A DNA stretch of 64,000 nucleotides from Desulfomonile tiedjei (GCA_016218715.1 JACRDG010000040.1:58277-122276), one strand, 5' to 3'; shown: positions 53,538 through 62,806, numbered from the stretch's first letter. A program made the numbers and translations. The notes: a model not told the origin generated them from the sequence alone.

Positions 53538-54884
53538 TCAGCGGTTCCTCCGTCGAGTTGTCAGCCGGACGAGTCTCTTGAAATCGGGCAGTCCCTTCAG
53601 TTCGCGCAGGGCTTTGTCTGAAAGCGCCCTCTTGATAACAGGTTCACCTCCCGCCTTCACTGCGAGATCCAAGATGTCCAGAGCTTGTTTGGGACGACCC
53701 GTCTTGGCATAGACCAATGCTGCATTGTAATGGAGCCATTCCGGTTCAAAGGGTTCGCTCTGGCTGAGCGCCTGGTGATAATATTTCAAGGCGTTCTCAT
53801 AGTCTTCCATTTCAACGCTCAGATAAACGAGCCGGCTGATGGTGTACGGCATGAGCCGCTGTCCGGTCTGAAGCGCGCGTTGGATGGAGAGCGTCTTTCT
53901 CTTATGTCCCAGAACCCAATGGGCCACCGCAAGATCGGCCCAGGCAAATTGGTCCTCTGGGTCTTTCTTCAGCCCTTGGTGGTAATACTTGACCGCATGG
54001 CGTGGTTTCCCCTTCTTGTACAGAAAGTAGTAACCGAGATGGAAATCGACCTGCGGATCGCCCGGGTCGTTGTCCAGGGCCTGCGTGAAAAGCCTCAAGG
54101 CCTCGTCTTCGCGCTCCAGTTCCAGGTAAAGGTGCCCCAGTTCGGTGAGGAACTGGCCGTCGAACGGGTTGGTTTCCACGGCGCGCTGCAAATAATGGAG
54201 TGCCCGGTCGTAATCCGATTCGTCAAAGTAGATCAGGCCGATGTTAAAATACGGGTCCCCGTTCCCTTGCTCCATGTCGATCGATTCGAGGAAGTCCTCT
54301 TTTGCCTGGTCGGTATTCCCCATCTTCCAACTGATGAGGCCGCGGTTGTTATACAGATAGGCGCTATTGCTTCCGCCGTGTCGGATGGCCGTGTCGATAA
54401 GCTCACGGGCTTCTTCCAGGCGGTTCTCTTCGTACTTGAGCAGCGCCTTCTCGTTGAGGGATCGCACAAGCTGTTCCCGCTGCCACTCGACTGCGCTGCA
54501 GAACACGAGATCGAGGGATCGGACGCGACGCATTTGCTCTTGTGTGAAGATAAGAGAGAAGTCGTTCACATGCGCCACATCTTCATAAGAGATCACTTCC
54601 ACGGCAAACGCGGGCGGATGACCTTCTTTCTCGACGAAGTTGAGATAATAGTAGAGCCTTCCCTCAGGACCTCCCTCGGTTTCCCAGATTTCGTCGGGAT
54701 GTTCCAAGGTGAAATCGATCCACGGGAGAAAGTTGATTTTTCCGAACTCAACGCATTCCGCGAGCGTCCCCGGAAGCGCGCGCTGAATGGACTTTCCATC
54801 AGGAAAGCCGGGAAGAGATGTCTCGGGGAAGGTCAAGACGCGTTCATCAAAAAACGACATTTCTTCCTGGTCTCGTGTTGCCAT
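53538..54884 (-). CDS. TPR protein with a possible PBECR-like N-terminal domain
   Basis: A 448-aa protein. Residues ~140-430 contain about eight TPR units (AYLYNNRGLISWKMGNTDQA, DPYFNIGLIYFDESDYDRAL and similar). Residues ~35-130 (LPWIDFTLEHPDEIWETEGG, RLYYYLNFVE, FAVEVISYEDVAHVNDF) resemble the PBECR nuclease-fold family by pattern (DPDEIWE, Y-x-Y strand, V-V strand). That assignment is tentative and catalytic residues cannot be placed. The kinase gene follows 236 nt later on the same strand. A sigma-70 promoter about 200 nt upstream would serve it. Confidence 0.8.
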   Translation of the reverse strand: MATRDQEEMSFFDERVLTFPETSLPGFPDGKSIQRALPGTLAECVEFGKINFLPWIDFTLEHPDEIWETEGGPEGRLYYYLNFVEKEGHPPAFAVEVISYEDVAHVNDFSLIFTQEQMRRVRSLDLVFCSAVEWQREQLVRSLNEKALLKYEENRLEEARELIDTAIRHGGSNSAYLYNNRGLISWKMGNTDQAKEDFLESIDMEQGNGDPYFNIGLIYFDESDYDRALHYLQRAVETNPFDGQFLTELGHLYLELEREDEALRLFTQALDNDPGDPQVDFHLGYYFLYKKGKPRHAVKYYHQGLKKDPEDQFAWADLAVAHWVLGHKRKTLSIQRALQTGQRLMPYTISRLVYLSVEMEDYENALKYYHQALSQSEPFEPEWLHYNAALVYAKTGRPKQALDILDLAVKAGGEPVIKRALSDKALRELKGLPDFKRLVRLTTRRRNR

Positions 54885-55247
54885 CCACTACCTCGGCAGG
54901 GGAGTTTCAGTCTCGGATAGTTGTTCTTTCCCGTACCCCCAGGGGGCTCCGTCCCCTTAACGGCCACCGTGGCCCCTCAACGCCCCACAGGCTGGGTCCT
55001 GGGAGGTGCTCCGGTTCTCGAACGGACCGGCCATCAGCACGGCCGCCGGTGACAGATCCTGAACCGTGATTATGAGACCGAAGATACCATGAACCCCTAA
55101 TCGCGTCAATGAACTGCCGCTCTTCGGGAATTTCCCTCCGGTCTTGCTTCGGGCGTCCACGCGGCAGCAGATGCTCCGGCCCCTGGGTGTGCCGTGAGGT
55201 CCCGGAGCGGCCTCGTGCCTTGTTCCTGGCTCCTTCCTGGACCCTCG
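54885..55247. other. Intergenic region with a minus-strand promoter
   Basis: This gap holds the promoter at 55081-55109 and a short CCCCCAGGGGG palindrome near 54938. A small minus-strand frame in the leader (54957-55160) has no ribosome-binding site. Confidence 0.5.
55081..55109 (-). promoter_or_regulatory. Sigma-70-type promoter of the TPR/kinase genes
   Basis: On the minus strand TTGACG, a 17-nt spacer and TATCTT. It gives a leader of about 190 nt before the TPR gene. Confidence 0.45.
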
Positions 55248-56099
55248 TCACTGTTCCCCGGCAGGAGCCTCGACTTCCGCGGAAAGCGGGCCTTCCTTGT
55301 CGCGGCAACACTCCCAGTGGGCCCATAGACTCAGCATCCCTACCGCGATGGAGGCCGCGGTTTCGGTTCTCAGGACAGCGGTGCCGAGGCTCACCGGAAC
55401 AAAGCCCGCGCCGAGGGCGAGCGACTCTTCCGACGGCTCCAATCCTCCCTCAGGTCCGACCAGCACGATAGCTTTGGCGGGTAAGGCCTCGCCAAGCATC
55501 CCGAGGAGGGGGAGCGCCTGCGGCGCGGGGGACAGCAGGAGCCGCGTGTCCTCATGGATCCCGCGACAAATGAACTGGTCCAGCGTGAGCGGATCTTCCA
55601 CCTGAGGCGGTACGCACCGTCCCGACTGGGCGCAAGCTGATTTTACGATCGTTTCCCAGCGTTCCCTTCTTTCCGTGGGGCGCCGGGTGGTGCGCTGCGT
55701 GAGCAAGGGTATGAAGTGCGAGACGCCGAGTTCCGTCCCGTGCCTGAGGATCTCCTGAAAAGGAGCCGGCCGGACACAGGCAAAGGCGAGGGCTATCCTG
55801 ACATTCGGCCCTTGCTCGGTGACGCAGGCTTCGATGATATCCCCCTGAAACCGACCGCCCCTCAACGCGCCGAGCCGTACCGCGTATCGGGCGATTCCGT
55901 CGAACACTTCTACCTGGTCGCCGGTTTGCAGGCGAAGCACTGCACGGAGATAATGCGAATCCTTCGGCGAGAAGAAGAACACGCTCCGTCCTGCAAGCTC
56001 GTGTGAGGGAACGAATAGTCTGCGGGATTTCCGCCCTTTCCGGTCGCCTGGAATGTGTGTGCGGCCCATATCCGTGCCGGTCCGATCAGACGCTCTCAT
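55248..56099 (-). CDS. rsmE: 16S rRNA (uracil-1498-N3)-methyltransferase RsmE
   Basis: A SPOUT-fold methyltransferase of 283 aa. The N-terminal PUA-like part (RRLFVPSHEL, HYLRAVLRLQTGDQVEVFDG) is followed by the SAM-binding trefoil knot with ELGVSHFIPLLTQRT, IVLVGPEGGLEPSEE (near 223) and LGTAVLRTETAASIA (near 250). These are clear RsmE marks. It overlaps the upstream aminotransferase gene by 14 nt. The start is ATG 56099, or ATG 56069 with a slightly shorter N-terminus. The C-terminal tail of about 20 residues past WECC is extra. Confidence 0.92.
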   Translation of the reverse strand: MRASDRTGTDMGRTHIPGDRKGRKSRRLFVPSHELAGRSVFFFSPKDSHYLRAVLRLQTGDQVEVFDGIARYAVRLGALRGGRFQGDIIEACVTEQGPNVRIALAFACVRPAPFQEILRHGTELGVSHFIPLLTQRTTRRPTERRERWETIVKSACAQSGRCVPPQVEDPLTLDQFICRGIHEDTRLLLSPAPQALPLLGMLGEALPAKAIVLVGPEGGLEPSEESLALGAGFVPVSLGTAVLRTETAASIAVGMLSLWAHWECCRDKEGPLSAEVEAPAGEQ

Positions 56100-57267
56100 G
56101 ATGCGAGCCGAACCTCAGTTTCAGGTAGGCCTGGATCCGATCCAGTCCGGCCTGGATGTTTTCCATCGAGTTGGTGTACGAGAACCGAATGAATCCTTCC
56201 GCGTTGTTTCCAAAATCAATTCCCGGCGCCACTCCCACGCCGGCCTCTTCGAGAATTTCGAACGCGAATCGATACGAATCCTTCGAGAACCGCCGAGCGT
56301 CGGCCAGCACGTAGAATGCCGCGGTGGGGTCCACTTTGATCTCGAAGCCCATAGCTTTCAGCCGGGCAATCATCGCGATGCGGCGCTGGTTGAAGATCTC
56401 TTTCATAGTGCGGGTCTGGTCGGAAGAGTTGGTCAAAGCCTCTACCCCAGCCCACTGGACGAAGTCCGCTGGGCTGATAAAGAAGTTCTGGGCCATTTTC
56501 TGGATCGGCCGCACGTAGACGGGAGGCACGATCATGTACCCGAGGCGCCATCCCGTCATGGCATAGAGCTTCGAGAAACCGTTGACCACGAACGCGTCGT
56601 GGGTAAACTCGAGGATCGAATGTTCCTTTCCTTCGTACACCAGCCCGTGGTAGATCTCATCGGAGATGATCGGCACGCCCAAACGTGCCAGTTCTTGCAT
56701 TCGCTCGGGTTCCAGCAGCGTTCCCGTGGGATTGGAAGGCGAATTGATCAGGATGCCGCGGGTTCGGTCCGTGAGAACCCGGTGTGTGTCATCGGGATTC
56801 ATCTGAAAACCGTCCTCGGCAGATACACCCACCGTGACCGGCGCTCCGTCGAGGAAACGGATGAAGTTCGGATAGCAGGCATAGTGCGGGTCCGAGATGA
56901 CGATCTCGTCGTGGGTATCGAGCAAGGCTGCCAGGACGAGGAATATCCCGGGTGAGGACCCGGAGGTAATCACCACGCACTGTGGGTCTACCTCGACGCC
57001 GTAGCTTCGGGCGTAATGATCGGCAACCGCGCGGCGGAGTTCGGGAATGCCGAGGCTGGCGGTATAGTGGGTTTTTCCGGCGCGCATCGCCTCGATGCCG
57101 GCCTGAATGATGTTGCTTGGTGTATCGAAGTCCGGCTCACCTACTTCCAGGTGTATGACGTCTTGGCCCGTGTCCGCAATGTCCATGGCCCGCTCCAGAA
57201 CGTCCATGACCAGGAACGGCGGAATGTCCTGAGACTTTCTGGAAATGGGTGGATTTAACCTGTTCAT
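56086..57267 (-). CDS. Class I/II pyridoxal-phosphate aminotransferase
   Basis: A 393-aa fold-type I aminotransferase of the AspC/AlaA-like group. Visible are HLEVGEPDFDTP (substrate side), SGSSPGIFLVLAAL (phosphate side), SPSNPTGTLLEPE with the Asn that holds PLP, IISDEIYHGLVY with the PLP-binding Asp, GFSKLYAMTGWRLGY with the Schiff-base Lys, and FIRFSYTNS with the carboxylate-binding Arg. The amino acid substrate cannot be told. The ATG at 57267 follows GGGAG, though at a long spacing; earlier in-frame starts have no site. Confidence 0.9.
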   Translation of the reverse strand: MNRLNPPISRKSQDIPPFLVMDVLERAMDIADTGQDVIHLEVGEPDFDTPSNIIQAGIEAMRAGKTHYTASLGIPELRRAVADHYARSYGVEVDPQCVVITSGSSPGIFLVLAALLDTHDEIVISDPHYACYPNFIRFLDGAPVTVGVSAEDGFQMNPDDTHRVLTDRTRGILINSPSNPTGTLLEPERMQELARLGVPIISDEIYHGLVYEGKEHSILEFTHDAFVVNGFSKLYAMTGWRLGYMIVPPVYVRPIQKMAQNFFISPADFVQWAGVEALTNSSDQTRTMKEIFNQRRIAMIARLKAMGFEIKVDPTAAFYVLADARRFSKDSYRFAFEILEEAGVGVAPGIDFGNNAEGFIRFSYTNSMENIQAGLDRIQAYLKLRFGSHHESV

Positions 57268-57431
57268 ATCTGCAGAATCTCCCATGTCGTGAATCAATGA
57301 AGATTATTACATGAAAGCCAATGGGTGCTCCAAACTTATTCGTTGATTTTCCTCACTTCCCCTGTTAAGATGCCGCAAATCTAAGAAAAGCCTTTACTTA
57401 CGTGGCAGGGGCTTTATTTGTGCAAGCCGCG

Positions 57432-58721
57432 ATGAGTCATATGAGACCAATAATACCGAAAGGGCGGCCCTTGTGCGGCTTGCTCCTGATCGTCTCTGTC
57501 TGCGGGATTCTCTTCTCGCCGCAAGTCGCGTGGTGCGAAACCTACGGCGCAAAAGATGCTCAGGGCAGCTTTGTCGCCAAGGTGGCCGTCACCGTGGCAG
57601 ACAAGGAAGTGACGATCCGGAAAGTCGACCCGCGAGAGAAATTTACCGCCATCTCCCTTAAACTGAATGCCAAAAACAAGGACCTCATCAAGAACGTGGC
57701 GTCGCTGGAGCTGATCTGGATCGGACCCGGCAACAAGGCAGGCCGGCCGGTCCCATTCGCGGGACCTCTGTACGATCGGAACACGAGGACATTCACGGAA
57801 TCGATGACGAAGTCCGTTTCGGTGAAGATTGTCGATAAGTCCGGACAGAACCTTTTCGTAGGCAAGAGCTTTTCGGAACTCTTCACGATCTCGGTGGACA
57901 AGCAGACCCTGGTTTCCTCGGAATCAGCGTCCGAAGAGGAACGGACCGTGCAACTCGGCCGAGGGCGGGACGTTTCCATCCAGGTGGACAAGACCGCGAT
58001 CGTCTTCAACCAGAGCAATTACAAGCCCGGGGAAATGATCAACGTGGACAACCGGACCGGAGTGGACCAGGTTATCGGTATCCAGCTTCCGGAAAAGAGT
58101 TTCGTTCTGGCTCAGCTAAGAAGACGACTCGAACAGACCAAGATCCCTCGCGAGAACTGGGACAAATTCACCTTGCCGGCGGATTCAGGGGTATTCGTTG
58201 CGTTGATTCCCGAACCGGACCCGGCCCAGCTGAGGAAGCTCAACGGCAAGGAGATCGTGATCAGGATGCTCCAGGGGAACGAGATGCGCGAAGTCAGGAG
58301 AATACCCATCAAGGTCTCTCCTGATCTGCTCAGCGGGGCCGTAGAGCTGACACCTGCTGAGCCGTCGGGCGGTCCGGAACCCAAGGAGCCCTCTGCGATC
58401 GGCACGGGAACGTCCACCGGAACAGTTGCCAGTCCCGAGGCCAAGCCACGGCCTCAGACGCGCCAGCCCGCGCAGGGATCGCAAGCGAGCCGATGGAGAG
58501 TTCTCTGGGATTGGGCCGTGCCGCTCCTCAACCTCGCCCTGCTGATACTATTGGCGGTATACAGCTTCTTCTTCATGATGCCGAAGATACAGGTCCTGGA
58601 GGATCGCGTGGTACAGAGCGAGATGTACATACACGGGAGCCGCGAGGCGATGCGGGAGGAATTGGAACAGATGAAGAAGGAGATGGTGGACCAGATCCGA
58701 CAAGAATCCGGGCGAGAATAG
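57432..58721 (+). CDS. Exported or membrane-anchored protein of unknown function
   Basis: A 429-aa protein with an N-terminal signal or anchor (LCGLLLIVSVCGILF, to about residue 35), a beta-rich extracytoplasmic region, a Pro/Thr/Gly-rich linker, a second hydrophobic segment near the C-terminus (AVPLLNLALLILLAVYSFFF) and a final charged coiled coil (about 385-429). This suggests a periplasmic domain tethered to the membrane with a short cytoplasmic coiled coil. No family is recognised. The start is uncertain, with ATG 57432 used and ATG 57441 possible. Confidence 0.65.
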   Translation: MSHMRPIIPKGRPLCGLLLIVSVCGILFSPQVAWCETYGAKDAQGSFVAKVAVTVADKEVTIRKVDPREKFTAISLKLNAKNKDLIKNVASLELIWIGPGNKAGRPVPFAGPLYDRNTRTFTESMTKSVSVKIVDKSGQNLFVGKSFSELFTISVDKQTLVSSESASEEERTVQLGRGRDVSIQVDKTAIVFNQSNYKPGEMINVDNRTGVDQVIGIQLPEKSFVLAQLRRRLEQTKIPRENWDKFTLPADSGVFVALIPEPDPAQLRKLNGKEIVIRMLQGNEMREVRRIPIKVSPDLLSGAVELTPAEPSGGPEPKEPSAIGTGTSTGTVASPEAKPRPQTRQPAQGSQASRWRVLWDWAVPLLNLALLILLAVYSFFFMMPKIQVLEDRVVQSEMYIHGSREAMREELEQMKKEMVDQIRQESGRE

Positions 58722-58923
58722 CAGTGGTACTCTAATTGTCTCGCGTGGATATTGGTGCGTGCTCGTCTACCAATAGTTTCCGGTTCCAGAGGTTGTCTGA
58801 GAAACTCAGGCCAATAGCACCCCGGCGTTTTTTTCCCGTCTGAATGACGTTCAGAATGACGTGAAAACACGATCATCGGTTCCGCGCGTTTCGCGCAAGG
58901 GTGATCTATACGAAAGGTTGTTT

Positions 58924-59394
58924 ATGTTCGGACCCCCAGCAACAAGGTTTTTCCTGACATCAGGATACGGCGAGGCATCGACGTCGCTCAACGCGTTCGA
59001 TGCCGCGCTGCTCAAGGCAAAAGTGGGTGACACGAATCTCGTGAAGCTCAGCAGCATCCTCCCCCCGCGGTGCGCGGAAATCCAGCCGTACGAACTCCCC
59101 AAAGGTTCGCTGGTGCCTCTCGCGTACGGCGCACTCGTCTGCGAGGACGCGGGCACGGTGATTTCAGCCTCAGTGGCGGTCGGTATTCCCGAAGATTCCG
59201 AAGCAGCCGGCCTTATCATGGAATGCGCCCAAATAGGCGGGCCGCAGGGATGCGAACGTTCGGTGCGAGAGATGGTTCAAGAAGGGATGGAAACGATACG
59301 CGGGGTTCGTATCCGCGAGATCAAGAGCATTTCGGCTACTCTCACGGTTCAGAGGGTGGGAGCGGTGTTCGCGGCGGTGGTACTATGTCCCTGA
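58924..59394 (+). CDS. pdaD: Pyruvoyl-dependent arginine decarboxylase
   Basis: A 156-aa proenzyme that makes agmatine from arginine. Self-cleavage occurs between S43 and S44 in LVKLSSILPP, giving a beta chain and an alpha chain with a pyruvoyl group. FLTSGYGEAST at the N-terminus and GALVCEDAGTVISASVAVG are family marks. The ATG at 58924 has GAAAGG 6 nt upstream. It is coupled to speE by a 10-nt overlap, and speB follows, so this is the first step of a polyamine operon. Confidence 0.93.
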   Translation: MFGPPATRFFLTSGYGEASTSLNAFDAALLKAKVGDTNLVKLSSILPPRCAEIQPYELPKGSLVPLAYGALVCEDAGTVISASVAVGIPEDSEAAGLIMECAQIGGPQGCERSVREMVQEGMETIRGVRIREIKSISATLTVQRVGAVFAAVVLCP

Positions 59395-60248
59395 GCGATT
59401 CGGAATGGTTTACCGAGGCTTATGAAAACCGGACGGCCTTTTCCGTTCGGTACAGCCGGAAGCTCTTCGACCAGGTGAGCGGCTTCCAGCGAATCGAGAT
59501 CTTCGAGACCGAACCGATGGGAAGAGTGCTCGTCCTGGACGGATGTTTCATGCTCACGGACAAGGATCATTTCGTCTACCACGAGATGATCGCTCACCCG
59601 GCCATGGCGGTCCTCCCGAATCCCCGCAAGGCACTCGTGATTGGGGGCGGAGATGGCGGAGTGGTCACCGAGCTGGTCAAATATCCGCAACTCGAATCAG
59701 TGACGTTGTGCGAGATCGACCCCCTGGTGGTGAGCGCGTGTCGTGAGTATTTCCCGGCCATATCGGCCGGTCTTGCCGACCCGCGGGTTCGGGTGATTAA
59801 CGAGGACGGCGCGGCGTACATTGCCCAGTTCGAGCGGGAGTTCGATCTCGTGATCGTGGATTCCACCGATCCGGTCGGGCCGGGAACGGTTCTCTTCGAG
59901 GTCCCGTTCTACCAGGCTGTAAGAAAGAGTCTCACGAGCGACGGCGCAGCGGTTTTCCAGACCGAGAGCCCGCTCTTCATGGAGGCCAACTTCCTGCTGG
60001 CCGTGGGGAACCTGACGCGCGCATTCGGCGCCGGGCAGGTCAGGCCGTATCTCGCGACGATCCCTTGCTATCCCGGTGGGTTGTGGTCTTTCAGCTTCTG
60101 CTCCGAACGTCGCGATCCGATCCGGGAGGCGCCCGACACCGTGGATCGAGGATTGTTGGAGAGACTCTCGTATTACAACGCCGAGATTCACCGCGGGGCC
60201 TTCGCTCTGCCGCTGTTTGTGCAGAGGCTGATCGGCCGGGCAGTATAA
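59385..60248 (+). CDS. speE: Spermidine synthase
   Basis: A 287-aa aminopropyltransferase that joins putrescine and decarboxylated SAM. The nucleotide-binding motif is VIGGGDGGVVTELVKYP (near 86). Other marks are GRVLVLDGCFMLTDKDHFVYHEM, VTLCEIDPLVV, NEDGAAYI and DLVIVDSTDPVGPG with the catalytic Asp. YNAEIHRGAFALP is the usual C-terminal motif. The frame is open upstream inside pdaD, but the ATG at 59385 matches family length and lies 10 nt before the pdaD stop. Confidence 0.94.
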   Translation: MSLSDSEWFTEAYENRTAFSVRYSRKLFDQVSGFQRIEIFETEPMGRVLVLDGCFMLTDKDHFVYHEMIAHPAMAVLPNPRKALVIGGGDGGVVTELVKYPQLESVTLCEIDPLVVSACREYFPAISAGLADPRVRVINEDGAAYIAQFEREFDLVIVDSTDPVGPGTVLFEVPFYQAVRKSLTSDGAAVFQTESPLFMEANFLLAVGNLTRAFGAGQVRPYLATIPCYPGGLWSFSFCSERRDPIREAPDTVDRGLLERLSYYNAEIHRGAFALPLFVQRLIGRAV

Positions 60249-60270
60249 GGAACCGCACCGTTCAAGGTTT

Positions 60271-60329
60271 GGTGGGGCAGGCGTCCCGCCTGTCATTTCC
60301 TCATGGACAGGCAAGATGCCTGTCCCACC
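60271..60329. repeat. REP-like double palindrome
   Basis: GGTGGGGCAGGCGTCCCGCC and its inverted partner ending GCCTGTCCCACC are separated by a short spacer. Each arm also folds on itself (ACAGGC/GCCTGT). Repeats of this type are common in several phyla and are notorious for spurious reading frames (VGQASRLS). Confidence 0.7.
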
Positions 60330-60461
60330 AATACAGCCATTAGGCCGCGGTGTTGAACGGAAACGGCTTGCTGCAGCGAGACGTTATTGTGTTCATCGAG
60401 AACTGAGATCCAAGCTTCGTAGGTATCGCCTCTCGCCAGGTCCCCAATTCGTGGCTGTTCA

Positions 60462-60484
60462 GTGGGACCGGCGTCTTGCCGGTC
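60462..60484. repeat. REP-like palindrome, single arm
   Basis: GTGGGACCGGCGTCTTGCCG then GTC. It differs from the right arm of the previous repeat at three sites, two of which are a compensating pair that keeps the stem (A-T to C-G). Confidence 0.6.
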
Positions 60485-60587
60485 ACTCTCCCCTCCAGCA
60501 GTCCGCTTTGCCCCACGAGCCTGCGAAGGGGAGGAGCAACACGCGACCGGTGTTGCCATCAGACTCAGAGAAGGTGTGTATCAACTA

Positions 60588-61436
60588 ATGGTGTTAGATA
60601 GGTTTCTCGGTTGTTCCTCGCGGGAGATTCTCCCGCATCGTCCCGTCATATTGGGCTGTCCGCTGGATGTTACTTCCACCTACCGCAGAGGGTCGGCCGA
60701 AGCTCCGGATGAGATACGAGCCGCCTCCGATTCCCTTGAGACCTATTCACCCCTGCTGGACGCGGATCTTGACGATTTACCCTTCGCGGATATCGGCAAC
60801 GTCCCTTTAGACAGCACCTCGCTGGAATCTGCGCTCACAATCGTCCGTGTCGAGGTTAGCCGAATTCTGAAGCACCGCGGCAAGCCATTCTGCATCGGAG
60901 GCGAGCACACCATCACGCTCCCGGCTGTCGAGGCGCTCAGGAGCCAAAGCGATGATTTCGTGGTGCTGCATCTGGACGCGCATTCCGACCTGCGGGACGA
61001 GTATGAGGGGAAGATCCTCAACCATGCTACGGTGATCCGGCGAGTCGCAGAACTGATCGGCCCGGCCCGTTTGATTCAGATGGGCGTGCGAGCCGGTACG
61101 CGGGACGAATTCGCGTGGATGAGAGAACACGGCACCGCGGCCCAGTGGGGTTCCGGTTTCGACAAAACGCTCCTGAAGCGTATCGCCGGCCGCGCGGTCT
61201 ACCTCTCCCTCGATCTGGACGTCCTGGATCCTGCGGGTTTTCCCGGAACCGGGAACCCGGAACCCGGCGGCTGGAGCTACGAGGCGATGGAGCTTTTTCT
61301 CCTGACTTTGACCCGCGTGAACCTCATTGCCGCGGATGTGGTGGAGCTGAATCCCGGACTGGATGCCTCGCAGGTGAGCACCATCACGGCCGCCAAGATT
61401 GTCCGGGAATTGCTCGTGATTCTGGGGCGTCGATGA
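60588..61436 (+). CDS. speB: Agmatinase
   Basis: A 282-aa arginase-family enzyme that splits agmatine into putrescine and urea. The manganese ligands appear in GGEHTITLP (near 104), LDAHSDLRDEY (near 126) and SLDLDVLDPAGFPGTGNPEP (near 207). The TYRRGSAEAPDEIR segment near residue 28 is also typical. With pdaD and speE it completes the route arginine to spermidine. ATG 60588 has GAAGGTG at a long spacing; GTG 60591 is possible. Confidence 0.92.
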   Translation: MVLDRFLGCSSREILPHRPVILGCPLDVTSTYRRGSAEAPDEIRAASDSLETYSPLLDADLDDLPFADIGNVPLDSTSLESALTIVRVEVSRILKHRGKPFCIGGEHTITLPAVEALRSQSDDFVVLHLDAHSDLRDEYEGKILNHATVIRRVAELIGPARLIQMGVRAGTRDEFAWMREHGTAAQWGSGFDKTLLKRIAGRAVYLSLDLDVLDPAGFPGTGNPEPGGWSYEAMELFLLTLTRVNLIAADVVELNPGLDASQVSTITAAKIVRELLVILGRR

Positions 61437-61699
61437 AATATTCGTACGCCCGAGACTCAAAGTTGACACTCGACCCGTTCACTGATAGAGAAACGTGGGG
61501 CAAATAACAGGCGCGGATTCCGAGCGGTGAGGAGACGCCAGAGCATAACCTGGCCATGCGTGAGTGGTGATCCCGCGATTTTTCTGCTTGACGCGGTCCG
61601 ATCCGAGTGCGCCCGTGCCGGACAACCGCGGTGACTCGAGACGCGTCGGGTGCATCGCCGCCGACGGATGCTGAGATGTTCGGCTTTGGGACTTACCCA

Positions 61700-62806
61700 A
61701 TGACCTGGAAGGCTTTATTCATTCGATTCCTGCAGTGCTTCCTGCTCCTCGTACCCATTCTGGTCCTCCAACCGGCCCACATGGCGGGCGCGCAGGAGAT
61801 GAGCCGCAAAACTGCCGCCAGCGCGGGAGGGTGCCCGGACCTCATCGACCTGATCAAGAACATAACCCCCGTTGTCGTCAACATCTCCATTGAACGCCAT
61901 GTCCTCCAGAATACGTCCCAACCTCAACGACCGGTCCGCGCGCATCAGCGATCCCTGCAGGATCGCTTCAAGAACCCGGATAGGCTCCAGAACGACAGCC
62001 TGGGGAGCGGGTTCTTCTGTGATGCCCAGGGACATATCGTGACGAATGCCCATGTGGTGGAAGGGGCCAGCAAGATCGTGGTCACCCTGTCGTCCGGTCG
62101 CGTGCTCACCGCAACAGTCGTGGCTGTTCATCCCAAGGTCGATCTCGCGCTGCTCCGGATAACCCCCCCGCATGCGGTACAGAAGGCCAGGATCGGTGAT
62201 TCCACCGACATCCAGGTGGGTCAATGGGTGCTCGCGGTGGGGAATCCCTTCGGCCTGGGCAATACCGTAACAGTCGGGATCGTGAGCGGAAAAGGGCGCT
62301 TCCTCGGCCTCGGCGAAGACGATAACTTCATTCAGACGGACGCGTCCATCAATCCGGGCAATTCCGGCGGCCCACTCTTCAACATGGCCGGCGAGGTCAT
62401 CGGGGTGAACACGGCGATCATTGCGTCCGGCAAGGGAATCGGTTTTGCCATACCGGCCAGCTATCTGGCGGAATTGATAAACATGAGACGGACGGACGAA
62501 CCGATCGTGCGCGGGTGGCTTGGTATTTACGTGGACGACGTAGACGAGCGGAAAGCCAAAGACCTCGGCCTGGCAACCCCGCGGGGCACGGTGGTGGACG
62601 AGGTTCTCAAGTCCACCCCCGCGGACAACGCCGGCCTCATCCGGGGCGACCTGATCTATGACGTGGACGGCACCACCATTCGTGACGGCCGTCACCTGTC
62701 CCGGGTCGTATCGGGCGCAAAACCGGGCGACGTTCTTCGGATGAAAGTCATGAGAGGAAAGAAGGCGCGATCCGTGGACGTGGTTATCGGGAGATCTCCT
62801 GAATAG
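61700..62806 (+). CDS. Deg/HtrA-type periplasmic serine protease
   Basis: A 368-aa exported protease with a signal peptide (RFLQCFLLLVPILVLQP, cleavage near AGAQE). The trypsin-fold triad is H118 (TNAHVV), D148 (KVDLALL) and S222 (NPGNSGGPLF). One PDZ domain follows (about 270-365, WLGIYVDDVDE and PADNAGLIRGDLIYDVDG). HtrA/DegP proteins degrade or refold damaged envelope proteins; with a single PDZ this is nearer DegS/HtrA-like forms. The start is uncertain: ATG 61700 with GGGA upstream is used; ATG 61676 is the alternative. It overlaps gmk convergently by 23 nt. Confidence 0.9.
   Translation: MTWKALFIRFLQCFLLLVPILVLQPAHMAGAQEMSRKTAASAGGCPDLIDLIKNITPVVVNISIERHVLQNTSQPQRPVRAHQRSLQDRFKNPDRLQNDSLGSGFFCDAQGHIVTNAHVVEGASKIVVTLSSGRVLTATVVAVHPKVDLALLRITPPHAVQKARIGDSTDIQVGQWVLAVGNPFGLGNTVTVGIVSGKGRFLGLGEDDNFIQTDASINPGNSGGPLFNMAGEVIGVNTAIIASGKGIGFAIPASYLAELINMRRTDEPIVRGWLGIYVDDVDERKAKDLGLATPRGTVVDEVLKSTPADNAGLIRGDLIYDVDGTTIRDGRHLSRVVSGAKPGDVLRMKVMRGKKARSVDVVIGRSPE

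Larger units (their letters stand above)
60249..60587. other. speE-speB intergenic region with REP-like palindromes
   Basis: This gap contains the palindromes listed at 60271-60329 and 60462-60484. The speB frame is open through them, but no ribosome-binding site or similarity is present before 60588. Confidence 0.55.

Noticed and set aside
53685..54920. Plus-strand open frame of 411 codons opposite the TPR gene
   Set aside because: The TPR repeats on the other strand are clear, and this frame lacks a start signal.
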